Origin: Bathymodiolus platifrons methanotrophic gill symbiont
Lineage (GTDB): Bacteria > Pseudomonadota > Gammaproteobacteria > Methylococcales > Methylomonadaceae
NCBI RefSeq assembly: GCF_002189065.1
Contig: NZ_BDMN01000021.1
Span: forward strand, 1-55,775
Reading direction: 5' to 3'
Length of the DNA: 55,775 bases
This document shows positions 8,449-16,906 of this stretch, in pieces. Position 1 is the first letter of the stretch, and the number at the start of each line of letters is the position of its first letter. The position numbers and the translations under genes were made by a program. The notes below the pieces were generated by a model. That model made no database searches, was not told the origin of the DNA, and saw nothing but the letters and a program-made list of their open reading frames with translations.

Positions 8449-9329
8449 GTGCACTTCCTATTATCAGTGCTGACCAGCGTATGACAGAGAAGCGCGGCAT
8501 AAAAGGCTGCATCTTTGGCAAGTCAGGTATTGGCAAGACTAGCCTACTGTGGACCTTGGACACAGAGAACACTTTATTCTTTGATCTGGAAGCTGGTGAC
8601 CTTGCTATTGAAGGTTGGTCAGGCGACAGCATCCGTCCAAAAACATGGCAGGAATGCCGCGACTTTGCTGTGTTCATTGGTGGGCCTAATCCCGCATTGC
8701 GTGAAGAACAGCCTTACAGTCAGGCCCACTACGATGCAGTGTGTGAACGCTTCGGAGATCCTGAAGTATTGAAAAAATACGACACCATATTTATTGATTC
8801 AATAACCGTCGCAGGCCGCCTCTGTTTTCAATGGTGTAAGGGCCAACCACAGTCGTTCAGTGAGCGTACCGGCAAGCCTGACAACCGTGGCGCTTATGAC
8901 CTACATGGTCAGGAAATGATTGCTTGGCTTACTCATCTACAACACACCCGTAATAAAAATATCTGGTTTGTTGGGATTCTTGATGAGCGCATTGACGACT
9001 TTAATCGTAAGGTGTTTTCACCTCAGATAGACGGCTCTAAAACCGGTCTTGAACTGCCAGGAATTGTCGATCAGGTGATCTCCATGGTGGAGATGACTGA
9101 CGATGATGGTCAGTCCTGGCGTGCCTTTGTCAATCACACACTCAATCCCAATGGTTATCCCGCCAAGGATCGTAGTGGTCGTCTAGAAATGATTGAGGAA
9201 CCCCACCTTGGTCGCCTGATGGCAAAAATACATACCCCTGTAAAACCGGCCGTGGAGCGACTTGAGTTTGCTCGCCCATCCGCACCCACCGCCGACCCTC
9301 AACCCTCTAATGAAAGTGAAGGAGTTTAA
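8445..9329 (+). CDS. Phage RecA-like (Sak4-type) ATPase
   Basis: 294 aa. The Walker A motif is FGKSGIGKTS at about residue 26, a Walker B-like strand is YDTIFIDSITVAG, and GILDERIDDFNRKVF follows, as in the single-domain RecA/Sak4-like ATPases (AAA_24). It is expected to act in single-strand annealing or phage recombination. The next gene probably encodes its single-strand-binding partner. The C-terminal 40 residues are Pro/Ala-rich and likely disordered. Confidence 0.75.
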   Translation: MSALPIISADQRMTEKRGIKGCIFGKSGIGKTSLLWTLDTENTLFFDLEAGDLAIEGWSGDSIRPKTWQECRDFAVFIGGPNPALREEQPYSQAHYDAVCERFGDPEVLKKYDTIFIDSITVAGRLCFQWCKGQPQSFSERTGKPDNRGAYDLHGQEMIAWLTHLQHTRNKNIWFVGILDERIDDFNRKVFSPQIDGSKTGLELPGIVDQVISMVEMTDDDGQSWRAFVNHTLNPNGYPAKDRSGRLEMIEEPHLGRLMAKIHTPVKPAVERLEFARPSAPTADPQPSNESEGV

Positions 9330-9331
9330 CC

Positions 9332-9925
9332 ATGACATCTACTTGGAATGATTTCAATTCAGCCGACGATCAAAACAACTTTGATTTAATCCCTAAAGGC
9401 ACCTTGGTAAAGGTGCGCATGACCATTAAACCAGGTGGTCACGATGACCCATCTCAAGGTTGGATAGGCGGTTATGCCACGCAAAGTCACACAACAGGAT
9501 CGGTTTATCTTAACTGTGAATTTGTGGTGCTCGAAGGCTCTCATGCCCGACGCAAAATGTGGAGCTTGATTGGTTTGCACAGTAACAAGGGGCCTGAGTG
9601 GGCCAATATGGGACGTGCATTTGTCAAAGGCATCCTGAATTCTGCCAATGGTCTGCACCCACAAGACAATTCTGAACAGGCGCAACAGTCTTGTCGCATT
9701 AATGGCTTTTCTGATCTCGATGGTATCGAGTTTGTTGCCAAGGTTGAAATGGATAAGGACCAGTATGGTGATGATAAAAATGTCATCAAGATGGCGATCA
9801 CACCAGACAAAAAAGAATACGCAGGTGTGATGGGTAGCGTAGCAACTCAAGTTGTGCAATCAGCACCGACTCCCCAACAGGCACCAGCTGCGTCACCTTC
9901 GGGCCGACCAAGCTGGGCACAATAA
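9332..9925 (+). CDS. DUF669-like phage protein, possible ssDNA-binding partner
   Basis: 197 aa. A beta-rich body (KGTLVKVRMTIKPGG, YLNCEFVVLEGSHARRKMWSLIGLHS, GIEFVAKVEMDKDQYGDDKNVIKMAITPDKKEY) is followed by a Pro/Gln/Ala-rich tail ending PSWAQ. The layout of an OB-like body plus flexible acidic or polar tail, and a place right after the recombinase-type ATPase, fits a DUF669/single-strand-binding role. That role is inferred. Confidence 0.5.
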   Translation: MTSTWNDFNSADDQNNFDLIPKGTLVKVRMTIKPGGHDDPSQGWIGGYATQSHTTGSVYLNCEFVVLEGSHARRKMWSLIGLHSNKGPEWANMGRAFVKGILNSANGLHPQDNSEQAQQSCRINGFSDLDGIEFVAKVEMDKDQYGDDKNVIKMAITPDKKEYAGVMGSVATQVVQSAPTPQQAPAASPSGRPSWAQ

Positions 9926-9937
9926 GGAGTTGTTGCG

Positions 9938-11611
9938 ATGATCTTAAGGCTCCGCCAGAAGATGTTTGTTGAGCGCAGTATTCATGCGCTCAATGAGCAT
10001 GGCAACACGCTGGGTGTTGCGCCAACCGGTGCCGGTAAAACCATCATGCTCTCCGGCGTTGCCGGAGAGTTGTTGGCTGATACCGACGCCAAAGCTTGTG
10101 TGTTAGCACATAGAGATGAGCTAACTTGCCAGAATGAAACCAAGTTCAACAAGGTTAATCCTGGTATCAAAACATCCGTGTTCGATGCACATAATAAGTC
10201 ATGGTCTGGGCAGGCAACCTTTGCCATGGTTCAGACCTTGTCACGAGACAAGAATCTCAGTCAAATACCAAATCTGGATCTACTCGTCATAGATGAAGCG
10301 CATCACGTTGCTGCGCCCAGTTACATGCGCATCATCGATCATGTACGAGAAAATAATCCGGACGTTGCCATTTTTGGTGTGACAGCCACACCTAATCGTG
10401 GCGATTGCAAGGCACTACGTCCAGTGTTCAGTAATGTATCCGACCAGATTGGGTTGGGTGAGTTGATCCAGTCGGGTCACCTGGTATCACCTCGTACCTT
10501 TGTTGTTGATGTCGGTACGCAAAGCGCGTTATCAAGTGTAAAGCGTACAGCTGATGAATTCGATATGACAGAAGTCGATGCCATTATGAACAAGGCTCCC
10601 ATCACTGAAGCGGTTATTAAGCAGTGGAAGGAAAAAGCAGGAAACCGTAAAACCGTGATTTTTTGTTCGACTGTCGACCATGCACGCAATGTATCTGATG
10701 CTTTTATCGCGTCAGGGATCAAAACCGTTTTGGTCTATGGCGACCTTTCAAAAAGTGCCCGTGATTCTGCACTTTATCAATATGAGCAAGAGGATGCTCA
10801 GGTGATAGTCAATGTTGCGGTGTTGACCGAGGGTTGGGATCACCCGCCAACTGACTGCGTCATACTGCTTCGACCCAGCTCTTACAAATCGACATTGATC
10901 CAAATGATAGGTCGTGGTCTTCGCACTGTTGATCCTGTTGAGCATCCCGGCGTGACCAAGACAGATTGTATTGTCCTTGATTTTGGCACCAGCACTTTGC
11001 TGCATGGATCGCTTGAACAGGATGTCAATCTGGATGGGCGGGACCTGAACGGTGAAGCACCACAGAAAGAATGTCCTGAGTGTGGCGCTCAAGTTCCGGC
11101 AGCCTCACTGGAATGTCCGCTATGTGGTCATCAGTGGGAGCGAAAAGAGACCGATGAAAAGATCGAACTGACGGACTTTGTCATGTCAGAACTGGACCTT
11201 CTTAAACGCTCATCATTCCGTTGGTGCGACCTGTTTGGTGATGATGGCGCGTTGATGGCGACCGGATTTGATGCATGGGCTGGCGTGTTTTTTTTAAATG
11301 GGCGCTGGTTCAGTATTGGCGGCGGTAAAAGCCTGGATACACATCTGCAGGCGCTAGGTGAACGTACCGTGTGTATTGCAGCCGCTGACGATTGGCTTAA
11401 TGCACATGAGTCTGAGGACACTGCACTCAAGTCACGTCGTTGGTTAAGCCAAGCGGCGACGCAACAACAACTACGTTATTTACCACTCGCTTATCGTCAG
11501 GACTTTGGCCTAACCCGTTATCAGGCATCTTGCTTATTGGCCTTCCAGTTTAACAAGCGCGATATCCAGTCTTGTATCTTTGGCGCAGAAAAAAACAAGG
11601 AGGCTGCGTGA
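9938..11611 (+). CDS. Superfamily 2 DEAD/DEAH-box helicase
   Basis: 557 aa. Helicase motif I is APTGAGKT (about residue 30), motif II is DEAH, motif III is TATP, and motif VI is QMIGRGLR. The C-terminal third has a four-cysteine zinc ribbon (CPECGAQ and CPLCGHQ). This is the phage SSL2/type III-restriction-like helicase found in replication modules; the substrate is probably replication or recombination intermediates. Its TGA overlaps the next start (GTGA). Confidence 0.85.
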   Translation: MILRLRQKMFVERSIHALNEHGNTLGVAPTGAGKTIMLSGVAGELLADTDAKACVLAHRDELTCQNETKFNKVNPGIKTSVFDAHNKSWSGQATFAMVQTLSRDKNLSQIPNLDLLVIDEAHHVAAPSYMRIIDHVRENNPDVAIFGVTATPNRGDCKALRPVFSNVSDQIGLGELIQSGHLVSPRTFVVDVGTQSALSSVKRTADEFDMTEVDAIMNKAPITEAVIKQWKEKAGNRKTVIFCSTVDHARNVSDAFIASGIKTVLVYGDLSKSARDSALYQYEQEDAQVIVNVAVLTEGWDHPPTDCVILLRPSSYKSTLIQMIGRGLRTVDPVEHPGVTKTDCIVLDFGTSTLLHGSLEQDVNLDGRDLNGEAPQKECPECGAQVPAASLECPLCGHQWERKETDEKIELTDFVMSELDLLKRSSFRWCDLFGDDGALMATGFDAWAGVFFLNGRWFSIGGGKSLDTHLQALGERTVCIAAADDWLNAHESEDTALKSRRWLSQAATQQQLRYLPLAYRQDFGLTRYQASCLLAFQFNKRDIQSCIFGAEKNKEAA

Positions 11612-11964
11612 TATGTGTAATTTGTGGACGAGAAGGACGCGGCTTTTGTTGGCTATCACCGAAGCTCGGGCAGCGTACGTCCGATGGCAAACGACTATTC
11701 AAACGCTTTTGTTCAATGCAATGCCAATCGTTGCATGCCAGGCGCATCAAGTCTGGAGGTGGTGTTGTGATTGATCCTACCCATAACGAAAAGGCAGCAA
11801 TGGAAATGGTATTGCCGCGCCTTGGTGAATACGTGGCATCTGTGGGTATGGAAAAACCACTATCACTGTACAACCGTGAAGAAATTCTGCAGATGGTTGA
11901 TGTGGTGTTGACGGCCTATTTCGATAACTTGCGAGACATAACGCCTGACGACGTGCCGTTCTAG
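11608..11964 (+). CDS. Zinc-ribbon phage protein (DUF6511-like)
   Basis: Start taken at GTG 11608, overlapping the helicase stop in GTGA and preceded by GGAGG; this yields 118 aa beginning ICVICGREGRGFCW. CxxC and CSMQC form an N-terminal zinc site. The C-terminal half (YNREEILQMVDVVLTAYFDNLRD) is helical. This matches small phage proteins annotated as DUF6511, with unknown role. Confidence 0.65.
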   Translation: MICVICGREGRGFCWLSPKLGQRTSDGKRLFKRFCSMQCQSLHARRIKSGGGVVIDPTHNEKAAMEMVLPRLGEYVASVGMEKPLSLYNREEILQMVDVVLTAYFDNLRDITPDDVPF

Positions 11965-11974
11965 AGGAGCAATC

Positions 11975-12733
11975 ATGCTGGATTACAATTCATCCGCTTC
12001 CCTAAGTGAGCGGGTTACAACTCTTATTGATAATGCATTGGCATCTGAACGTGATCAACAAACACCGAGAACTTATCTAGGTGGATCACGTTTAGGCGTC
12101 AGTTGTGACCGGGCGCTGCAGTACGAATACTTGCAGACACCGGTTGATCTGGGGCGTGAGTTTTCAGGCACCATCTTGCGTATTTTTGAGGCAGGTCATG
12201 TGTTCGAGGACCTTGCTATCCGATGGCTTCGGATGGTTGGGTTTGAGATTCATACCGAAACATCACAAGGCGAACAGTACGGTTTCAGTGCGCCTGATGG
12301 ACGGATTCAGGGCCATGTTGACGGTATTTTATCCGCAGGTCCTGATGCATTAAAACTGTCCTATCCAGCGCTTTGGGAGTGTAAATCGCTCAACAATAAA
12401 TCATGGAAAGATACGGTCAAGCGAGGTCTGATACTTTCCAAGCCGGTGTATGCGGCACAGATTGCACTCTATCAGGCGTATATGGAACCGGTGATCCCTG
12501 GCATCAGTCAGAACCCGGCTATCTTCACGGCAATTAATAAAGACACAGCTGAACTTTATTTTGAGCAGATCCCTTTTAATGGTGAGTTGGCGCAACGTTC
12601 ATCGGATCGTGGTGTACGTATTTTGCAGGCATCTGATGCGCATGAGTTATTACCTCGCATGGTTAATGACGCCAGCTACTATGAGTGCAAGTTCTGCTCA
12701 TGGCAGGACCGATGTTGGGGAGGACATTCATGA
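11975..12733 (+). CDS. PD-(D/E)XK nuclease, Cas4/RecB-like
   Basis: 252 aa. Visible elements are an early SCDRALQYEYL, a central HVDGIL with downstream ECKSLNNKSWK (the D and ExK of the nuclease core), and a C-terminal CKFCSWQDRCW. One cysteine near the N-terminus plus three at the C-terminus suggest a Cas4/AddB-type iron-sulfur cluster. It is likely an exonuclease of the phage recombination pathway. Its TGA overlaps the original start of the primase gene. Confidence 0.8.
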   Translation: MLDYNSSASLSERVTTLIDNALASERDQQTPRTYLGGSRLGVSCDRALQYEYLQTPVDLGREFSGTILRIFEAGHVFEDLAIRWLRMVGFEIHTETSQGEQYGFSAPDGRIQGHVDGILSAGPDALKLSYPALWECKSLNNKSWKDTVKRGLILSKPVYAAQIALYQAYMEPVIPGISQNPAIFTAINKDTAELYFEQIPFNGELAQRSSDRGVRILQASDAHELLPRMVNDASYYECKFCSWQDRCWGGHS

Positions 12734-13059
12734 TGACAGACAACATCGTCTGGATGGACTTCAATGATGCGCCAGAACAAGGCATCGCTGTGCGAGAATC
12801 ATTTGATGCGCAGGATCTAAAAACACAACTCATTGGACGTTTACCGGAAGCACTTGCTTGTTTGTTCCCTAATGGAAAAACACGCAGCAATCAATTTTTC
12901 ATTGGTGATCTTCAAGGCAATACAGGTAAAAGCCTGGTGGTGGATCTGCAAGGACAAAAGGCTGGCATGTGGATCGATTTCGCAACCAATTCGGGGAGTC
13001 GCTATTTTTGCGAAAGCTTGTTTTGGGCATCCCAGCCCAAGCAAGCAGCAAAAACTTAA
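12733..13059 (+). pseudogene. Truncated first copy of the primase gene start
   Basis: ATG 12733 starts the native primase reading (TDNIVWMDFNDAPEQG) for 86 codons up to FATN at 12990. It then runs into repeat copy C and stops after a foreign tail (SGSRYFCESLF...). The 252 bp at 12739-12990 are repeated exactly at 13303-13554 in the intact gene, so this is a stub created by the insertion. Confidence 0.85.
12739..12990 (+). repeat. 252-bp direct repeat flanking copy C, left member
   Basis: Identical to 13303-13554 by eye, with mismatches immediately outside on both sides. It duplicates the 5' part of the primase gene around an inserted 294-bp repeat. Confidence 0.9.
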
Positions 13060-13285
13060 CGCGACCACTTATGCCTCCGGCGGCCCCGATTCGTCCTCGT
13101 CACCTCGTCCCGACCCAACAAGGGGTCGGAACATAGGCTCCAAATGACTTGACGCCGTGTCGGATGGCCTTTTATTTTGTCTCCACCTTCGCTAACGCTC
13201 AGACTCCGACAAAACAACGGCCCTACGGCTATCGCGGACTAAAAATCATCACTTCGCTTAGGCTACGTTTCCCTGATTTTCAGCG
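12992..13285 (+). repeat. 294-bp structured repeat, copy C
   Basis: Full-length copy in the same orientation as the primase, with the same 5' hairpin, central hairpin and 3' hairpin as copy A. It is followed by a 17-base tail (13286-13302) that supplies GAGGG and a TTG start codon for the second primase copy. Confidence 0.92.
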
Positions 13286-13299
13286 TATGAGGGTAAAGA

Positions 13300-15471
13300 T
13301 TGGACAACATCGTCTGGATGGACTTCAATGATGCGCCAGAACAAGGCATCGCTGTGCGAGAATCATTTGATGCGCAGGATCTAAAAACACAACTCATTGG
13401 ACGTTTACCGGAAGCACTTGCTTGTTTGTTCCCTAATGGAAAAACACGCAGCAATCAATTTTTCATTGGTGATCTTCAAGGCAATACAGGTAAAAGCCTG
13501 GTGGTGGATCTGCAAGGACAAAAGGCTGGCATGTGGATCGATTTCGCAACCAATGAAGGTGGCGATGTTATCGATTTGTGGGCAGAGGTTAATGGCTTGG
13601 ATAGCCAGCGTAATTTTCCACAGGTCATTGAGTCCGTAGCGCATTGGTTAGGCGAAACGCCCAGAACAACATCTCAACCGATGATAAAAAAAGAACCGGT
13701 TGATGAGCTGGGACCGTGGTCTGCCAAGTGGGACTACCACGACGGGCAAGGGAAACTCATTGCCTGTATCTATCGTTACGATACACCGGATGGTAAAGAG
13801 TATCGGCCATGGGATGTGTCGACCCGAAAAATGTGTGCGCCCAATCCACGTCCACTTTATAACCAACCACAATTGAAACCCGTTAATGAAGTGGTTTTGG
13901 TTGAAGGTGAGAAAGCAGCTGATGCCCTCGTCAGTATTGGCATCACTGCAACCACGGCAATGAACGGTGCCAATGCACCGGTGGACAAAACCGACTGGTC
14001 ACCGCTTAGCGGTAAGCATGTGTTGATCTGGCCAGATAAAGATGAATCTGGACTGCAATATGCGAAACGTGCCAGTCATGCATTATCCAATGCCGGTGTT
14101 GCGACGGTAGCGATTCTACAGCCACCAGAGGATAAGCCAGACAAATGGGATGCCGCTGATGCTGTCGCCGAGCAAATGGATATTGCCGCATATCTTAAAT
14201 CAGCAGTTAGTCAGGAGACATCCAGCCATTCACAAATCCCTGTATTTAGTCTGGCACAAATGCTAGCAGACACATCATCAATGCCGGATGACCTGATTGC
14301 GCCACGGCTACTCACGCCAGGTGGCATGATTGTTTTTGGTGGCGCGCCTAAAGTCGGTAAGAGTGATTTCCTGCTCACCATGCTGACGCATATGGCCGCC
14401 GGTGAGCCTTTTCTGGAATTGAAACCACCCAGACCTCTGCGAGTATTTTATCTGCAAGCCGAGGTGCAATATCACTATTTGCGTGAGCGTTTTAAGTTGA
14501 TGAACTTGCCAGAAGATATCATTGAGAAAGCCGCTAATAATCTCAAAATCACACCGCAGTTGAAGTTGGTATTAAACGATGAAGGCATGCCTTGTGTGCT
14601 GGACGCAATACGTGAGGCTTTCACTGACCCTCCCTTAGATGTGCTAGTTATCGATCCTATTCGTAACGTTTTTGATGGTGGACCCGATGGTGCTAGCGAG
14701 AATGATAACAACGCCATGTTGTTCTTTCTGCGTGACCGTGTAGAGAAGCTCCGTGATGCAGTCAACCCTGATGCAGGTGTGATTTTGGCGCACCACACCA
14801 AGAAGATCAGTAAGAAACAAGTCGAGGAAGATCCTTTTATGGCGTTGTCTGGTGCAGGCAGTCTGCGTGGATATTACACCGCAGGGATGTTGCTCTACCG
14901 CCATGATGAAAATCGTACTGATCGTCTATTGGTGTTTGAATTACGCAATGGGCCAAGCATTACAACCAAGCGCGTCGACAAATCTGCTGGCCGCTGGGTG
15001 GAGCTGGATGCAAACAGTGATCGATTAGTTAACCAGGATCATGGTGAGCGTTTGGATGCAGAGCGTCGTCGAAAACGTGATGTGATCTTACAGTTGATAT
15101 TTGATGAAGCATCCGCAAACAAAGTCTATACCGCCAATCAGTTTGCTGAAGCATTTGAAGGCAAGGCCGGGCTTGGAGCCAATCGCACCATCAACGAACG
15201 ATTGTCGGTGTTGGCCACCAAGGGCTATATCAAGTTTTTCCGCAATCCCGAGGACTACGGGCTGCCGCCATTGACGCGCAGCAAGTTTGGACATGTCTGC
15301 GTAGAACAGATGGTGCTGCCCGGCAAAGAGCAGGTTGATATCGATACCGGTGAAGTTACATCAAGCTGTGTTGCCATCAAACCCACTCATTACAAATGCC
15401 CACAAACCGGCGCGGTACTGCCCGTCGAAAACCCCAATATCTGGATCTATCAAGAGGAGGACCAAGAATGA
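13300..15471 (+). CDS. Phage DNA primase-helicase (TOPRIM plus RepA-like ATPase)
   Basis: About 723 aa from a TTG at 13300 with GAGGG six bases upstream. After an N-terminal region lies a TOPRIM domain (EVVLVEGEKAADAL, about residues 195-290, with LIWPDKDESG). Next comes a RepA/DnaB-like ATPase with Walker A GGAPKVGKSD (about residue 350) and Walker B VLVIDPIRNVF, then AHHTKK. The C-terminus has a winged-helix-like stretch. It would prime and unwind at phage replication. Only the first two residues differ from the native start, so the protein is probably functional despite the insertion upstream. Stop overlaps the next ATG (ATGA). Confidence 0.85.
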   Translation: MDNIVWMDFNDAPEQGIAVRESFDAQDLKTQLIGRLPEALACLFPNGKTRSNQFFIGDLQGNTGKSLVVDLQGQKAGMWIDFATNEGGDVIDLWAEVNGLDSQRNFPQVIESVAHWLGETPRTTSQPMIKKEPVDELGPWSAKWDYHDGQGKLIACIYRYDTPDGKEYRPWDVSTRKMCAPNPRPLYNQPQLKPVNEVVLVEGEKAADALVSIGITATTAMNGANAPVDKTDWSPLSGKHVLIWPDKDESGLQYAKRASHALSNAGVATVAILQPPEDKPDKWDAADAVAEQMDIAAYLKSAVSQETSSHSQIPVFSLAQMLADTSSMPDDLIAPRLLTPGGMIVFGGAPKVGKSDFLLTMLTHMAAGEPFLELKPPRPLRVFYLQAEVQYHYLRERFKLMNLPEDIIEKAANNLKITPQLKLVLNDEGMPCVLDAIREAFTDPPLDVLVIDPIRNVFDGGPDGASENDNNAMLFFLRDRVEKLRDAVNPDAGVILAHHTKKISKKQVEEDPFMALSGAGSLRGYYTAGMLLYRHDENRTDRLLVFELRNGPSITTKRVDKSAGRWVELDANSDRLVNQDHGERLDAERRRKRDVILQLIFDEASANKVYTANQFAEAFEGKAGLGANRTINERLSVLATKGYIKFFRNPEDYGLPPLTRSKFGHVCVEQMVLPGKEQVDIDTGEVTSSCVAIKPTHYKCPQTGAVLPVENPNIWIYQEEDQE
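13303..13554 (+). repeat. 252-bp direct repeat flanking copy C, right member
   Basis: Second member of the 252-bp duplication; this copy continues into the intact primase. Confidence 0.9.
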
Positions 15472-15533
15472 ATCAAGCGACAAACACCGTCACCCATACC
15501 CGTGTCAGCAGTCTGCAATCTGGGGTAGTTTGC

Positions 15534-15684
15534 TGCAAACTGCAATCTGCTTGCAAACTGGAACCGACTAAAAACAACGACTTACGCCAGTTTGCAGATT
15601 GCAGAGACCAGTTTGCAAAGAGCACCTACAAACTGCCCACAAACCCAGTTGTACCAAGGGTTTCAGCGGTATTCCCAGTTTGCA
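15534..15684. repeat. CAGTTTGCA iterons forming a large inverted repeat
   Basis: Five exact copies of a 9-mer are present. TGCAAACTG occurs at 15534 and 15552, and CAGTTTGCA at 15588, 15609 and 15676. CTGCAATCTG lies in the left arm and its complement in the right arm, so about 15534-15561 and 15587-15617 form an imperfect cruciform. Iteron-like clusters next to primase genes often mark replication origins or regulator sites. The DNA is also translatable as part of the extended RuvC frame. Confidence 0.8.
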
Positions 15685-15693
15685 CACAGATAC

Positions 15694-15735
15694 CCTCTCC
15701 CTACGGGAGAGGAGAGCCCCAAGGGGTAGCTCTCC
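15694..15735 (+). promoter_or_regulatory. Two overlapping hairpins before the RuvC start
   Basis: Hairpin 1 is CCTCTCCC-TAC-GGGAGAGG (15694-15712). Hairpin 2 pairs GGAGAGC (15711-15717) with GCTCTCC (15729-15735) around CCCCAAGGGG. They share two bases, and both lie just upstream of the GAGGAGAAGG ribosome site. They resemble REP/palindromic-unit DNA and could modulate translation from 15753. Confidence 0.65.
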
Positions 15736-16233
15736 ATCCCGAGGAGAAGGATATGTCAGATTCAGATGACATCACTGTGCTTTGTTTGGATCTCGGGACA
15801 AAGAGTGGCTGGGCACTACGTTCATCCGACAGGGTTGTTAGCAGCGGAACAGCTGAGTTCAAGCACGACCGTTATCAAGGCGGTGGAATGCGCTTTCTCA
15901 AGTTCAAGCAATGGCTGAATCAGATGTTGGCGGCAGTTGATCAAATTGACGCGATCTATTTCGAGGAAGTTCGACGTCATTTAGGCGTTGATGCAGCGCA
16001 TGCCTACGGTGGCTTTCTAGCGCACCTGACTGCATGGTGTGAGCAACACGGATTGCTTACGAAGGCGTGCCGGTTGGCACGATCAAACGTCACGTCACCG
16101 GCAAGGGCAATGCCAATAAGGCCAAAGTGATTCAGGCAGTACGGCAGTTGGGTTATTACCCAACGGACGATAACGAGGCCGATGCACTGGCTTTGTTGCA
16201 CTGGGTGATTGATACCCGTCTGGGCGGTGCATC

Positions 16234-16617
16234 ATGAGCTGGACTGAGAAGATGGTGGCCGAACGTTTTGAAGCCTGCGTGAAGACCTTGCGTAAATTAC
16301 CCGCAGTTCGGATGGGCGGCTATGTGTCGGCATGGCCTGACATTGTTTACACGCCAAAGGAGATCAACCGGCAAGAGCCCAAGCCTATTCGCTTCACTGC
16401 ATTACCCGATGAGATCACTCGCATGGAAGAGACGTTAACCTGGATTCATTGGGTGAATGAAGCTGAGCGTCACCTCATCTGGTTACGTGCCTATCGTGTC
16501 CCATGGCGGGTCGTTGCCAGAAAAACAGGCGTCCCTCGGACCTCTGCCCAGCGTTATTGGGAGGAGGCTTTGCGCAAAATAGCGCGATGTTTAGAGGCAG
16601 AGCGTAACGCTGCGTAA
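16234..16617 (+). CDS. DUF6362-like protein with helix-turn-helix
   Basis: 127 aa. An N-terminal EKMVAERFEACVKTLRKLP stretch is followed by WHIH-like tryptophan-rich helices. The C-terminal AERHLIWLRAYRVPWRVVARKTGVPRTSAQRYWEEALRKIA is a sigma-region-4-like helix-turn-helix. I recall it as DUF6362, often the last gene before the phage late region, so a late transcription activator is possible. It overlaps the resolvase stop in an ATGA and is followed by a terminator. Confidence 0.6.
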   Translation: MSWTEKMVAERFEACVKTLRKLPAVRMGGYVSAWPDIVYTPKEINRQEPKPIRFTALPDEITRMEETLTWIHWVNEAERHLIWLRAYRVPWRVVARKTGVPRTSAQRYWEEALRKIARCLEAERNAA

Positions 16618-16695
16618 GCGTGGCGAAATCAGTGATGGGACAAAAGACCCGTTATTTGTTTTAATACTTGCTAACATCGCGAACGAACTCAAGCC

Positions 16696-16730
16696 AAGGC
16701 CATGACATCATAATCGTGGCCTTTTTTATT
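16696..16730 (+). terminator. Rho-independent terminator ending the early operon
   Basis: AAGGCCATGA (16696-16705) pairs with TCGTGGCCTT (16714-16723), including one U-G pair. The loop has 8 bases and a T-rich tract follows. It separates the replication genes from the packaging region. Confidence 0.75.
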
Positions 16731-16770
16731 GCCCATGAAAACACCAAGCACTCTGTCAAGCAGGCAATTG

Positions 16771-16850
16771 CGTAGACATGTCGTCTACGGGTCCTTCCTG
16801 CGCTTTAACGCGGTGCGGGGCGCAAGGCCGCCTTGTTTCGCTAGCGATAA
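16771..16850 (+). other. Candidate cos site
   Basis: A 19-bp inverted repeat CGTAGAC-ATGTC-GTCTACG (16771-16789) is followed by GGGTCCTTCC, GCGGGGCGCAAGG (16815-16827) and TTTCGCTAGCG. The succession of GGGTCCTTCC, GGGGCG and TTTCGCTA recalls lambdoid cohesive-end regions. The GpA-type terminase downstream would need such a site. No experimental end is visible in sequence, so this is a candidate. Confidence 0.45.
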
Positions 16851-16906
16851 ATTATAAAAACGGGTTCGCAGGTTCGCGGTACGCACCCAACTTTCAAGGT
16901 AAACGA

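Larger units (their letters stand above)
15468..16237 (+). pseudogene. RuvC-like resolvase with repeat-derived N-terminal extension, frameshifted
   Basis: The RuvC-like part (VLCLDLGTKSGWAL, FEEVRRHLG, then GVPVGTIKRHVTGKGNANKAKVIQAV and DDNEADALALLHW) is an RNase H-fold Holliday-junction endonuclease of phages. Asp in LDLGTKSGW, Glu in YFEEV and the Asp pair in DNEADA are the catalytic acids. Two starts are possible: ATG 15753 after GAGGAGAAGG, or ATG 15468 after a perfect GGAGG and coupled to the primase. The latter adds 95 residues encoded by repeat DNA. One A is missing near 16052 (HG[I]AYEG expected); without it the product ends at 16130 and lacks the last catalytic acids. Confidence 0.75.

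Noticed and set aside
16778-16906. Upstream extension of the ParB-methyltransferase frame
   Set aside because: It covers the palindrome and cos-like region and has no family similarity; ATG 16907 with AAGG is a better start.
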